The notes: generated by a model not told the origin, from the sequence alone. A stretch of DNA of 64,000 nucleotides from Pelomonas sp. Root405 (GCF_001425165.1 NZ_LMDU01000001.1:1147311-1211310); one strand, 5' to 3'; shown: positions 34,840 through 43,257, numbered from the stretch's first letter. Translations and numbers: made by a program.

Positions 34840-35346
34840 ATGGCACGCAGCAGCCTGCTCGGTATCGACCCCGCCGCGGCCGAGCCCGCTGGCCGCGACA
34901 AGGCCAGCCTCGGCCCAGGCGACAACTCCGACAGCGGCAGCGACGTCGTCGGGCTCGACAGCGAGGATGACGATGCCGACCCCGGCCTGCCGGTGGACGT
35001 CGCCCTGCGCGATGACCAGGCCGCCCCGTTGCCGCTCGGCGAGTCGCTGGCGTCCAGGGAGGATGGTGCCGGCGTCCGCGACGGCGCCGACATCGGCGTG
35101 GACCGGATCTTCACGCCGGGTGAATCGGAGGGCGACTTCGACGACGAAACGCTGGCGCCCGCGCTGATGGAGGATGCCGCGACCGATCCCGAGGACGAGG
35201 AGACCGAGGAGGACGGCGTGAGCGCTGAGGACGCGCCCACCACGCGCAGTGGCCGGCGTGCGCATCCGGTCGGCGAGTCCGCCAGCGAAGAAGCCCTGCC
35301 GGGCGCGAGCGACCCGGCAGAGCGTCGTCCTGGCCGAGGCGACTAG
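34840..35346 (+). CDS. Asp/Glu-rich disordered protein
   Basis: Protein of 168 residues, strongly acidic and apparently without a folded core (GLDSEDDDADPGLPVDVALR, then DPEDEETEEDG). Family not recognised. GGAGG ribosome site. The composition, with few hydrophobic residues, resembles hydrophilic stress proteins, but no known repeat motif is present. Confidence 0.68.
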   Translation: MARSSLLGIDPAAAEPAGRDKASLGPGDNSDSGSDVVGLDSEDDDADPGLPVDVALRDDQAAPLPLGESLASREDGAGVRDGADIGVDRIFTPGESEGDFDDETLAPALMEDAATDPEDEETEEDGVSAEDAPTTRSGRRAHPVGESASEEALPGASDPAERRPGRGD

Positions 35347-35397
35347 CCGCCAGGGCCAGGGATTGCGGGGCCGCAATGCGGCGCCCGCTTCAGGTCA

Positions 35398-35853
35398 TCA
35401 GGCCGCAGCGGCGCGGGCCTGGTCGCGCAGCGTGCGCACAGCCAAGTGGTTGCGCTTCACGCCTTCGTATTGGCGCTCCACGATCATGCGCACATCGGGC
35501 GGCAGCGCCTCTTCCAGGGCCTCGCGGTAGGAAGCCAGTGCGGTGTCTTCGCCGCGCTCGGTCTCTTCCAGGATGGCCTTGTCGGTGTAGCCGGCCAGCG
35601 TGCCCTTCACGGCCACCCAGCCGCGGTGCATGGCACCGGCAGCCGTGCCGCTATCCTCGGCCTTGCCGCCCAGACGCACCACCTGGGCCTGCAACTCGGC
35701 CGCAGCCTGGCGGCATTCCTCGGCGCGGCGCACGAACGACTGCTTGACGGCCGGGTCCTTGATGTATTCCGCAGAGGTGCGGAAGCCGTACTCGCCATCC
35801 TTCGAGGTTTCGATGAGGTCGTTCAAGGTGTCGATAATGTCGTCATTGCTCAT
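35398..35853 (-). CDS. PA2169-family four-helix-bundle protein (DUF2383)
   Basis: Protein of 151 residues, all helical: DIIDTLNDLIETSKDGEYGF at the start, ferritin-like helices with conserved Glu (FVRRAEECRQAAAELQAQVV, then EETERGEDTALASYREALEE). Matches the PA2169-type bundle, whose function is unknown. The frame is open to 35925, but MSNDD is the family start and lies behind the promoter. Confidence 0.87.
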   Translation of the reverse strand: MSNDDIIDTLNDLIETSKDGEYGFRTSAEYIKDPAVKQSFVRRAEECRQAAAELQAQVVRLGGKAEDSGTAAGAMHRGWVAVKGTLAGYTDKAILEETERGEDTALASYREALEEALPPDVRMIVERQYEGVKRNHLAVRTLRDQARAAAA

Positions 35854-35921
35854 GGCAGGTCCTTTCGCGGGTCGATGAAGACGCCGGCGCGGCGGCGCGG
35901 CGGCGGCGAGTCTTCTCCATG

Positions 35922-35935
35922 GCAACCGGCGTGCC
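35922..35935 (-). promoter_or_regulatory. Sigma-54 promoter for the PA2169-like gene
   Basis: GGCACGCCGGTTGC on the minus strand, 69 bases before the ATG at 35853. Confidence 0.83.
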
Positions 35936-35969
35936 CGCCTTGTGACAGGCGCTGGCGCCCCTGCGGGAA

Positions 35970-38222
35970 TCAGCCGGTCGCCGACGCCGAGCGCCTGGCG
36001 CGCGCGGTGACGATGGCGGCCTGCAGCGTGGCCAGCATTTCATCGGGCGCGCAGGGCTTGCGCAACTGGACGAATTCGCCTTCGGCGATCACCGTGTTGC
36101 TGAAGCCGCTGATCAGCACGACCGGCAGGCCCGGTCGCTGCTCGCGCAGGCGGCGGGCCAGCCCCACGCCGTCCATCGCGCCGGGCATGACGACGTCGGT
36201 CAGCACGACATCGGGCCGGCCGCCACCCTCCAGCAGCACCAATGCGGCCGCGGCGTCGGCGGCGCGCAAGACTTTGGCGCCATGCGCCACCAGCAGGGCT
36301 GCGGTCACGTCGGCCAGCGACTCATCGTCCTCGACCAGCAGCACGGTCGAGCCGGCAATGCTCTGTTCGGCGGCCTCGAAAGCCAGGGCCGGTGCGTCTT
36401 CCTGGCTGCGGGCCACCGGCAGCAGCAGCGAGACCGTCGTGCCCACACCGGGCGTGCTGGCCAGGCGCGCCGTGCCGCCGGCCTGCGTCGCAAAGCCGTA
36501 GACCTGGCTCAGGCCCAGGCCGGTGCCCTGGCCCACGCCCTTGGTGGTGAAGAAGGGCTCGAAGGCATGCTCGACCAGGCTCGGGTCCAGCCCCATGCCG
36601 TCGTCGCCGACCGTCAGCAGCACGTAGTCGCCCGGGGCCAGGTTGTCGAGGCCTTCCTTGTCGTGCGGCTCGGCGTTGCCGGCCCTGAGCCTGAGCTCGC
36701 CGCCGGCGGGCATGGCATCGTGGGCGTTCAGCGCCAGGTTGACCAAGGCCAGGTCCAACTCGTTGGTGTCCACGCGCACCGGCCAGATATCGGGCGAGAC
36801 GTGCACCTGGATCTCGATGCGCCGGCCCAGCACGCTGCGCATCAGTTCCTGAACCTCGGGCAGGTAGCGCGCCAGCGACAGCGTCTGCACCCGCACCGGC
36901 CGCCGGCCGGCAAAGCGCAGCAGGTGTTGGGTCAGCTGGCTGCCCTTGTCGACGGAGCGCTGAGTCGCACTCAGCGGCCCCTGCAGCTCGGCCGCGCTGG
37001 GGTGGCGCTGCATCAGGTGCATGCTGTTGCTGATGACGCCGAGCAGGTTGTTGAACTCATGCGCCACGCCGCCGGTCAGGCGGCCCAGCGCCACGACACG
37101 CTGGCTCTGCGCGCCGCGCTGCTCGACCTGGCGCGTGCGCTCGATGGCCTCGGCCACGCTGTGCTCCAGTTCGGCCCGGGCGCTGCTCATGCTGCGCCCC
37201 GCCTCGGCCAGCGCCGCGGCCACCTCGTCCGCCTCGACCATGCCGGTCGGCCGGGCTTGCACCGGTCGGCCGGCTTGCAGATCCTGGGCCAGGCGCTTGA
37301 GCGCCCGCACCGGCCGCTCGATGCGGCGCGACACCCAGATGGCGCCGGCCATCGCCAGGCCCAGCAGCACCAGGGCGCCAACGATGACGCGCTGCACGGC
37401 CTCCGGCAGACGGCCCGCGAACTGCGGGCGCGGCATGGCGCTGACATAGCTCCAGCCCAGCGGCGAGGTGCTGTAGTAGCCCGTCGTCGGCACGCCATCC
37501 AGCGACACCGACTCGAAGCGGCCCTCGGAGGCCTCAGCCATGCGCTGGCGGATATCCGGGCTGGCCTCGCGGCCCACGTAAGCCGTGCCACCCGGCAGCC
37601 GGGCGACGAGGCGGCCGCTGCTGTCGACGACCGAGCCTATCCAGCCGGGCCGCGGCGCCTGGGCCTGCACGACGCGCTGCAGCTCCGACGGCCGCACGGT
37701 GACGACTAGGTTGTAGACCAGGTGGCCATCGCGCGTGACCGGTTCCACCCAGGCGGCATGCAGTTCCAGCGGCTCGCCCGGTCGCGCGGTGGCCAGGGGC
37801 ATCAGCGGCAGCATGACGGCCTTGGCGCTGAGTTCGGCCGGGCCGGGCCCCTCGCTCGGCACGCCCTCGGCCTGGCGGGTGCTCAACAGCACGCGGCCGG
37901 GCGCGCGCAATTCGACCCAGCCATCCATGCCCTGCAACGCGCGCCGCGCCAGCCGCTCGAAGCTCTGGCGTTGCTCGGGATCGGACAGCGCGGCGCCGTC
38001 CAGCGCAGGCGACTGCGCCAGCACATGCGCCACGGCGGCACGGCGCAGCAGTTCGCCATCCACCAGCATGGACAGGGCCGTCGCGGTGTCGCGCAGCGAG
38101 CGTTCGTGGGTATCACGCTCTGCCGCGTAGCTGTCGGCGATCAGCCAGGCAACGCCGAGCATGCCGGGCAGCAGCACGGAAAGTACGAGCAAAAGCAATC
38201 GAGAGCGGATGGTGACCGGCAT
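35970..38222 (-). CDS. Membrane hybrid histidine kinase with receiver
   Basis: Sensor of 750 residues: a membrane helix (LLLLVLSVLLPGMLGVAWLI), a periplasmic dCache-like sensor (about 40-280), a second helix (VIVGALVLLGLAMAGAIWV), HAMP, then HisKA with GVAHEFNNLLGVISNS (phospho-acceptor His) and HATPase (LVNLALNAHDAMP, GLGLSQVYGFA). The C-terminal receiver has VLLVEDDE, phospho-acceptor VLTDVVMPG and LRKPC. The domain order is like kinases that feed NtrC-type regulators. Sigma-54 controls its transcription, so it could form a feedback loop with the regulator at 19011. Frame is open upstream to 38327. Confidence 0.88.
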   Translation of the reverse strand: MPVTIRSRLLLLVLSVLLPGMLGVAWLIADSYAAERDTHERSLRDTATALSMLVDGELLRRAAVAHVLAQSPALDGAALSDPEQRQSFERLARRALQGMDGWVELRAPGRVLLSTRQAEGVPSEGPGPAELSAKAVMLPLMPLATARPGEPLELHAAWVEPVTRDGHLVYNLVVTVRPSELQRVVQAQAPRPGWIGSVVDSSGRLVARLPGGTAYVGREASPDIRQRMAEASEGRFESVSLDGVPTTGYYSTSPLGWSYVSAMPRPQFAGRLPEAVQRVIVGALVLLGLAMAGAIWVSRRIERPVRALKRLAQDLQAGRPVQARPTGMVEADEVAAALAEAGRSMSSARAELEHSVAEAIERTRQVEQRGAQSQRVVALGRLTGGVAHEFNNLLGVISNSMHLMQRHPSAAELQGPLSATQRSVDKGSQLTQHLLRFAGRRPVRVQTLSLARYLPEVQELMRSVLGRRIEIQVHVSPDIWPVRVDTNELDLALVNLALNAHDAMPAGGELRLRAGNAEPHDKEGLDNLAPGDYVLLTVGDDGMGLDPSLVEHAFEPFFTTKGVGQGTGLGLSQVYGFATQAGGTARLASTPGVGTTVSLLLPVARSQEDAPALAFEAAEQSIAGSTVLLVEDDESLADVTAALLVAHGAKVLRAADAAAALVLLEGGGRPDVVLTDVVMPGAMDGVGLARRLREQRPGLPVVLISGFSNTVIAEGEFVQLRKPCAPDEMLATLQAAIVTARARRSASATG

Positions 38223-38356
38223 GGCAAGTCCAGGACGCGCAGGCCCACGCAAGACAGGGCGGATTCGCAGGACGCAACCATAACAATGACGGACATGCCG
38301 CAACGTCGCGGCCCGGCCCCGGCCCACGGAACGATCTTGTTTTCAGACGGCGGGCG

Positions 38357-38370
38357 GCAAGCGGCGTGCC
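38357..38370 (-). promoter_or_regulatory. Sigma-54 promoter for the hybrid kinase
   Basis: GGCACGCCGCTTGC on the minus strand, 135 bases before the ATG at 38222, and just past the stop codon of the upstream transporter gene. Confidence 0.8.
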
Positions 38371-38376
38371 CGGACC

Positions 38377-39540
38377 CTAGGTGTAGCGTTTCCCAGTCGG
38401 CGGCCTCGCGGGCACGCGCAGCAGCGAGCGCAACGATGGCGACGGTGCGCGCTGGTTGCCTTCCAGGAAGAGGCGCAGCAGCCTCAGGCCGCGCCGGCGC
38501 CGGCAGACGCTGCGCAGCCCGATCAACAGCGGCACGGCAATGATGGCGCCGACGATGCCCCACAGCCAGCCCCAGAACAGCACCGACACGAACACCGATA
38601 CGGCGCTGAGCGACAGCCGGCGCCCGACGACCACCGGGCTGACGATGTTGCTCTCGATGCCGTGGATGATCAGGAAAGCCAGCATCGGGCCGAACACGGC
38701 GGTCCCGGTTTCAAAGGCGCTGATGCCGGCCAGCAGCAGCAGCACCGCCAGCGCCAGCGGGCCCAGATAGGGAATGAAGCACAGCAGCGCCGTCAGCGCA
38801 CCCCACAGCGTCGGGTTGGGCAGGCCCAGCATCCACAGCACCAGGCCCATGATCACCCCGACCACGCCGTTGATGAAGGCCACCGCGGCGAGGTAGCGGC
38901 TGATCTCGCGCTGGGCCGCGCGCAGGCCGCCCAGCATCAGCGCGCGCGTGCGCTGCCGCGGCATCGCTTCGACGAAGCGCGACAACAGCCAGTGCTCCGA
39001 CGCCAGCAGGAAGTAGGTGAGGATGACTGTCGCCGCGGCCGCCAGCACGAAGGAGAAGCCGCGTGCCAGCACCAGGCCGGTCAGGGCGACGCCTTCGCTG
39101 GCCAGCCGCTCCCTGATCGGGTCGGGCGCGGGCGTCGGGGCGGGCGCTGGGCGGCCGGCGCGCGTGGGTGGCGGCGGGGGGCGGCCCAGGCCCGGCACGG
39201 CATTGCGCAGCTTCTCCAGCTGGTCGAGCAGCTGGGCCACCGTTTGCGGAGCCTGCTGCCACCAGCTGGCGGCCGGCCTTGCCAGGCTGGCGGCCAGCGT
39301 CACCGTGCTGAGCAACAGCGCCAGCACCAGCAGCAGCGCGCCGATGGATGCGGGCACGCCGCGGCGACCCAGCCAGCGCACGGCAGGCGCCAGCGCGAAG
39401 GTCAGCATCACGGCCACCAGCATCGGGGCCAGCAGCGGCCTGGCCTCGCGGAAGGCGAATACCAGGCAGATCAGGAACAGGCCACGCAGCGCCCAGGCGC
39501 TGCGTGGGGAGGAGATCGGGGCGGTGTCGTTGGCAGGCAT
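38377..39540 (-). CDS. AI-2E-family (PerM-like) transporter
   Basis: Membrane protein of 387 residues with about eight helices and the AI-2E exporter pattern: LRGLFLICLVFAFREARPLL near the start, a cytoplasmic middle part with a Pro-rich loop, then FINGVVGVIMGLVLWMLGLP, FIPYLGPLALAVLLLLAG and GIESNIVSPVVVGRRLSLS. Relatives move autoinducer or sodium/lithium and protons. No own sigma-54 element was seen, so it may be transcribed through from the BON gene. Confidence 0.87.
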   Translation of the reverse strand: MPANDTAPISSPRSAWALRGLFLICLVFAFREARPLLAPMLVAVMLTFALAPAVRWLGRRGVPASIGALLLVLALLLSTVTLAASLARPAASWWQQAPQTVAQLLDQLEKLRNAVPGLGRPPPPPTRAGRPAPAPTPAPDPIRERLASEGVALTGLVLARGFSFVLAAAATVILTYFLLASEHWLLSRFVEAMPRQRTRALMLGGLRAAQREISRYLAAVAFINGVVGVIMGLVLWMLGLPNPTLWGALTALLCFIPYLGPLALAVLLLLAGISAFETGTAVFGPMLAFLIIHGIESNIVSPVVVGRRLSLSAVSVFVSVLFWGWLWGIVGAIIAVPLLIGLRSVCRRRRGLRLLRLFLEGNQRAPSPSLRSLLRVPARPPTGKRYT

Positions 39541-39543
39541 CGT

Positions 39544-39666
39544 GCATTTGCGGGCCGAGCGCCGGGCCGCCCCAAGCCGGCCCGTCTGGCGATGTGCTCG
39601 CGGCTCAATGCCGCGGGCACCGCCTTCCCCCCGGGAGACCGGCCGGACTGCCCGCGTTCAGCGCGC
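39544..39666. repeat. Dispersed intergenic repeat, copy 2
   Basis: Second copy of the segment at 31923-32045, in the same orientation, with the long hairpin at 39588-39624 (TGCTCGCGGC/GCCGCGGGCA). It fills the gap between the BON gene and the transporter gene. Confidence 0.8.
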
Positions 39667-39683
39667 GGGCTGGACGAGGGGTG

Positions 39684-39992
39684 TCAGTTCTTCACGATGA
39701 TGTTGTTGCGCACCTCTTTCACATCGGGCACGGCGCGCGCGAGCTGACCAGCGCGGTCCTTCTCGGCCTGCGATGTGGCGAAACCGGCAAGCTGAACGGT
39801 GCCCTTCATGGCCTCGACCTGGATGCGCATGGCGCTGACCTGCGTGTCTTCGGCGAAGCGTGCCTTGACGCGCGTGGCGATCGTGGCGTCGTCGACGTAC
39901 TGGCCCACGGTGCTCTGGCCGCTGGTGACGGCGCAGCCGCCGGTGGCAAGCGCGGTCAGCACGACCATTGAGGCGATGACGATCTTCTTCAT
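39684..39992 (-). CDS. BON-domain lipoprotein (OsmY-like)
   Basis: Lipoprotein of 102 residues: lipobox ATGGCAV (residues about 16-22), then a single BON domain with DDATIATRVKARFAEDTQV, IQVEAMKGTVQLAGFATSQA and VRNNIIVK at the end. Osmotic or envelope-stress role by family. GGAGA before the start; two sigma-54 elements lie upstream. Confidence 0.9.
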   Translation of the reverse strand: MKKIVIASMVVLTALATGGCAVTSGQSTVGQYVDDATIATRVKARFAEDTQVSAMRIQVEAMKGTVQLAGFATSQAEKDRAGQLARAVPDVKEVRNNIIVKN

Positions 39993-40033
39993 GGGTGTTC
40001 TCCTTGCGCGAGGTATCTCGCTTGGCGGCTAGG

Positions 40034-40047
40034 GCAACGGGCGTGCC
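40034..40047 (-). promoter_or_regulatory. Sigma-54 promoter for the BON lipoprotein
   Basis: GGCACGCCCGTTGC on the minus strand, 42 bases before the ATG at 39992. Confidence 0.84.
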
Positions 40048-40174
40048 CGGTGCGCGTCGCTGGCGGGCGACATCCAGCCGGCTTCTCGGCAAACCCGTCT
40101 GCCGCTGACAGTTGGTGACAGACGGCACGCTTTGCCGCAATTGCCGATGGCCTGTCCTGTAATCGGTAAATCGT

Positions 40175-40188
40175 GCAATCGGCGTGCC
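40175..40188 (-). promoter_or_regulatory. Second upstream sigma-54 promoter, target unclear
   Basis: GGCACGCCGATTGC on the minus strand, identical to the element at 30220. It points to the 39992 gene but lies 141 bases farther out than that gene's own promoter. No open frame follows at once; the 140-base stretch in between holds an inverted repeat (CCGTCTG/CAGACGG). Confidence 0.7.
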
Positions 40189-40277
40189 CGCTCTGTCATG
40201 GCGGAGCGGTGGCAGGACAGTTGTTGCCCCTGGGAATGACGCCGGTTTGTATCGGGATGCGTTTCATACGGCGCGCC

Positions 40278-40291
40278 GGCACGGAGGTTGC
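40278..40291 (+). promoter_or_regulatory. Sigma-54 promoter of the rpoN paralogue (autoregulation)
   Basis: CCGGCACGGAGGTTGCAT matches the classical -24/-12 consensus (GGCACG, TTGCA) exactly except the first T. The predicted transcript start is about 57 bases before the ATG at 40360. Confidence 0.82.
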
Positions 40292-40359
40292 ATTGAGTGG
40301 CTTCGGGCCGCGCGCGCTGCAGCGCTGCGGCTGCCACGACCGACTCCGAGAGACGAGAT

Positions 40360-41868
40360 ATGCCTTCCATGGATCTCCGTGCCGACCACCGGCAAACCCA
40401 GACCTTGTCGCCCCGGCTGCAGCACGCCGTCCGCCTGTTGCAGATGTCCTCGCTGGACTTCGCCGCGATGCTGCGCGAAACGCTGGGCAAGAACCCCTTC
40501 CTCGAAGTCGAGGACAACGACGGCGGGGACGGTGGCGACGCCGGTGAGGCCGCGCTCCCCCTGGCCGCCTTGCAGGACGGCGGCGCCGACGCCGGCGTGC
40601 TGGCCAGCGTGGCTGCCAATGACGCCAATGCGGAACTGGTCGACACGTCAAGCGACGACCTGGCCAGCCCGATGGACGGCGCCGACAACGGCGAGAACGA
40701 CCGCGACCTGTGGGCAGCGGACGGCGGTTCCGGCCTCAAGCGCGCCGAGGACGGCGAGCTGAGCGCGCTCGACATGATGGCCGTCGAGGCATCGCTAACG
40801 GCCCATTTGCATACCCAGCTGAACGTGATGCCGCTGTCCGAGCGCGACCTGGCCATGGCCCGCACCATCGTCGAGTCCCTGGACGACGACGGCTACCTGC
40901 GCACGCCGCTGGAGGAGCTGATCAGCGTGGCCAGGCTCGACCCCGCGCCCGACCTGCAGGAGATGCAGATCGCGCTGAAGCTGGTGCAGTCCCTCGACCC
41001 GGCGGGCGTCGCGGCGCGTGATGTCGCCGAATGCCTGCTGCTGCAACTGCCAGGCATCACCTGCCCAGATACCCGCACGCTGGCCCAGACCATCGTCACC
41101 AACCACCTGTCCGCGCTGGCGGCGCGCGACGTGTCATCGCTGGCCCGCCAGCTCGGCGAGCCGCCGGCGCGCGTCGAGGCGGTGTGCGACCGCATCCGCC
41201 GGCTCGACCCGCGGCCGGGCTGGCGCTTCGGCTCCTCGCATGTGGCCTATGTCGTGCCCGACGTCATCGTCAAGAAGGTGCGCGGCCAGTGGACGGTGCA
41301 GCTCAACCCGGCCATCGTGCCCAAGGTGCGGCTCAACCAGGTCTATGCCAAGCTGTTTGCACGCCATCGCACGCCGGCGAATGCCGAACTGGGTGCGCAT
41401 CTGCAAGAAGCCCGCTGGACGCTGCGCAATGTCGAGCAGCGCTTCTCCACCATCCTCGACGTGGCCGAGGCCATCGTGCGCCGACAGCACAATTTCCTGG
41501 ACTACGGGCCGATGGCGATGAAGCCGCTGGGCCTGAAGGAGATCGCCGAGGAAGTGGGCATCCACGAGAGCACGGTCTCGCGCGTGACCAACAACAAGTA
41601 CATGTCGACGCCGGTCGGCGTGCTGGAGCTGAAGTACTTCTTCAGCCGCGCGATGATCAGCGCCAACGGCAGCGCCTGCTCGGGCACGGCCATCCGCGGC
41701 CTCATCAAGGACATCATCGAAGCCGAAAGTGCCGATGCGCCGCTGTCGGACGCCGAGATCACGCGGCAGCTGGCCCAGCAAGGCCTGGTCGTTGCGCGAC
41801 GCACGGTCACCAAGTACCGCCAGATGCTGAAGATCGAAGCCGTGGACCGCCGCCGCCGCGTGGCCTGA
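40360..41868 (+). CDS. rpoN: RNA polymerase sigma-54 factor, RpoN paralogue
   Basis: Sigma-54 of 502 residues. Region I (about 1-50) has TQTLSPRLQHAVRLLQMSSL; region II (about 52-130) is acidic and Ala/Gly/Asp-rich. Region III contains the core-binding part, the HTH segment (LKEIAEEVGIHESTVSRVTN, then KYMSTPVGVLELKYFFSRAM) and the RpoN box ARRTVTKYRQML near residue 479, two changes from the usual ARRTVAKYREML. It is not beside lptB, hpf or ptsN, the usual neighbours of the housekeeping rpoN, so a second copy elsewhere is likely. It sits in the middle of the promoters it should serve. Start 40360 or 40369; a terminator follows. Confidence 0.93.
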   Translation: MPSMDLRADHRQTQTLSPRLQHAVRLLQMSSLDFAAMLRETLGKNPFLEVEDNDGGDGGDAGEAALPLAALQDGGADAGVLASVAANDANAELVDTSSDDLASPMDGADNGENDRDLWAADGGSGLKRAEDGELSALDMMAVEASLTAHLHTQLNVMPLSERDLAMARTIVESLDDDGYLRTPLEELISVARLDPAPDLQEMQIALKLVQSLDPAGVAARDVAECLLLQLPGITCPDTRTLAQTIVTNHLSALAARDVSSLARQLGEPPARVEAVCDRIRRLDPRPGWRFGSSHVAYVVPDVIVKKVRGQWTVQLNPAIVPKVRLNQVYAKLFARHRTPANAELGAHLQEARWTLRNVEQRFSTILDVAEAIVRRQHNFLDYGPMAMKPLGLKEIAEEVGIHESTVSRVTNNKYMSTPVGVLELKYFFSRAMISANGSACSGTAIRGLIKDIIEAESADAPLSDAEITRQLAQQGLVVARRTVTKYRQMLKIEAVDRRRRVA

Positions 41869-41888
41869 AGCCGCGCGTCGCCATGAGA

Positions 41889-41915
41889 AGGGCCGCCCCG
41901 CGGGGCGGCCTTTTT
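41889..41915 (+). terminator. Rho-independent terminator after rpoN
   Basis: GGCCGCCCCG/CGGGGCGGCC followed by TTTTT, 22 bases past the stop codon. Confidence 0.9.
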
Positions 41916-41956
41916 GCGTCGAGGTGCCGCCCGTGATGGCGGCACCCGGGCAGCAC

Positions 41957-43132
41957 TTACTTGGTCTTGGAACTGGACGAGCTGCCCGACGATCCACCGG
42001 ACGAGCCGGTCGTCGACGAACCGCTGGACGATTCGTTGCCGCTGCTGCTGCTCGAACCGCCGCTGCCGCTGGCGCTGCTGCCACTCATGCCGCCGCTGCT
42101 TCCGCTGCCGCTGCTTAGGCTGCTGCCACTGCTGCCGCTCTGGCCGCTACCGCTGCTGCCCTGACCGGAGCTGCCCGACTGCCGGCTCTGCCGCCAGGTC
42201 GAGAAGTCGTCCGAGAACTTCTTGTAGCGGTCCTGGCGCCAGTTCTGATAGTCCTCGTCCAGCGAGCGCAGCTGCTCGCTGCGCCATTGGTGGTAGTCGG
42301 GGTCGTAGTGCGGGTTCTGGCTGGCGCCGTAACCACCGCTCTGCTGGCCATAGCCGCTTTGCCCGTAGCCGCTCTGGCCACTCTGGCCACCCTGGTAGCT
42401 GCCGCCGCCTTGATAGCCACCCTGGCTGCCGCCACCCTGATAACCGCCACCCTGATAGCCGCCGCCTTGCCCGCTCTGGCCGCCCTGGTAGCTGCTGCCC
42501 TGATAGCTGCCGCCTTGATGGCTCTGGCCCGAGCCGGGGCTGCCGAAGCCACCCTGTCCGCCATAGCTGCCCGAGCCACCGTAGCCCTGGCCGCTCTGGC
42601 CACCGTAGCCGCCTTGGCCACCGTAGCTGCCCGATCCGCCGCCGCCTTGATAGCCGCCCTGGCCGCTGCCGCCCTGGTAGCTCTGGCCCGAGGCCGGGCT
42701 GCCATAGCCACCCTGGCTACCCTGGCCGCCGTAGCTGCCCGATCCGCCGCCTTGATAGCCGCCCTGGCCGCTGCCGCCCTGGTAGCTCTGGCCTGAACCC
42801 TGGCTGCCATAGCCACCTTGGCTGCCATAGCCACCCTGGCCGCCTTGGTAGCTCTGGCCCGAGCCCTGACCCCCGAAGCCGCCCTGGCCGCCATAGCTGC
42901 CGCCACCTTCGCTTTGCTCGCGGAAGGTGCCGCCCTGGTAGTAGTCACGCGAATCGCTGTAGCCGCCCTGGCCGCCTTGCTGGCCGCCGCGCAGGCCACC
43001 GCTCTGGGCGTAGTGCTGGCTGGTCTCGTTCTCGTAGCCGCCCTGCTGGCCGCCTTGGCGGCTGCGTTCGTTGTCGCCGTAGTTGGCTTGCTGGCCGCCG
43101 GAGCGGCGGCCTTGTTCGTCATGTCGTGACAT
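41957..43132 (-). CDS. Gly/Gln/Ser/Tyr-rich low-complexity protein with a conserved tail module
   Basis: Protein of 391 residues. Residues about 20-275 are built of Gly/Gln/Ser/Tyr repeats such as GSGQSYQGGSGQGGYQGG and SYGGQGG, much like the prion-like regions of FUS-type RNA-binding proteins. A compact charged/aromatic segment (about 275-320) begins NPHYDPDYHQWRSEQLRSLD and ends FSDDFSTWRQSR. The last 70 residues are almost pure Ser/Gly. No signal peptide. The charged segment aligns with the protein at 52903 (19 identical of 41 by my hand alignment). A disordered, condensing or surface-coating protein is plausible. The long antisense frames over it are products of the repeats. Confidence 0.8.
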   Translation of the reverse strand: MSRHDEQGRRSGGQQANYGDNERSRQGGQQGGYENETSQHYAQSGGLRGGQQGGQGGYSDSRDYYQGGTFREQSEGGGSYGGQGGFGGQGSGQSYQGGQGGYGSQGGYGSQGSGQSYQGGSGQGGYQGGGSGSYGGQGSQGGYGSPASGQSYQGGSGQGGYQGGGGSGSYGGQGGYGGQSGQGYGGSGSYGGQGGFGSPGSGQSHQGGSYQGSSYQGGQSGQGGGYQGGGYQGGGSQGGYQGGGSYQGGQSGQSGYGQSGYGQQSGGYGASQNPHYDPDYHQWRSEQLRSLDEDYQNWRQDRYKKFSDDFSTWRQSRQSGSSGQGSSGSGQSGSSGSSLSSGSGSSGGMSGSSASGSGGSSSSSGNESSSGSSTTGSSGGSSGSSSSSKTK

Positions 43133-43210
43133 GGAAGAGTCCTTTCAAGCTGAGTCGTCGTCGTGTCTGCAGGCGCGGCCTCGCTGCCGGGACGCCTGTA
43201 CTTTTTTGCG

Positions 43211-43224
43211 GCAATGCGCATACC
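43211..43224 (-). promoter_or_regulatory. Probable sigma-54 promoter for the Gly/Gln/Ser/Tyr-rich protein
   Basis: GGTATGCGCATTGC on the minus strand, 79 bases before the ATG at 43132. The -24 block deviates (GGTAT) but the -12 is TTGC. Confidence 0.62.
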
Positions 43225-43243
43225 CGTGTCGCCCTCGAACCCG

Positions 43244-43257
43244 GGCCCCGCGCTTGC
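43244..43257 (+). promoter_or_regulatory. Possible sigma-54 promoter for the glycine-zipper protein
   Basis: GGCCCCGCGCTTGC, exact spacing and TTGC, but GGCCC instead of GGCAC. Predicted start 44 bases before the ATG at 43313. Confidence 0.5.

Noticed and set aside
41957..43132. CRISPR-like array from the short repeats
   Set aside because: The repeats are codons of an open reading frame, irregular in length and without spacers of constant size.
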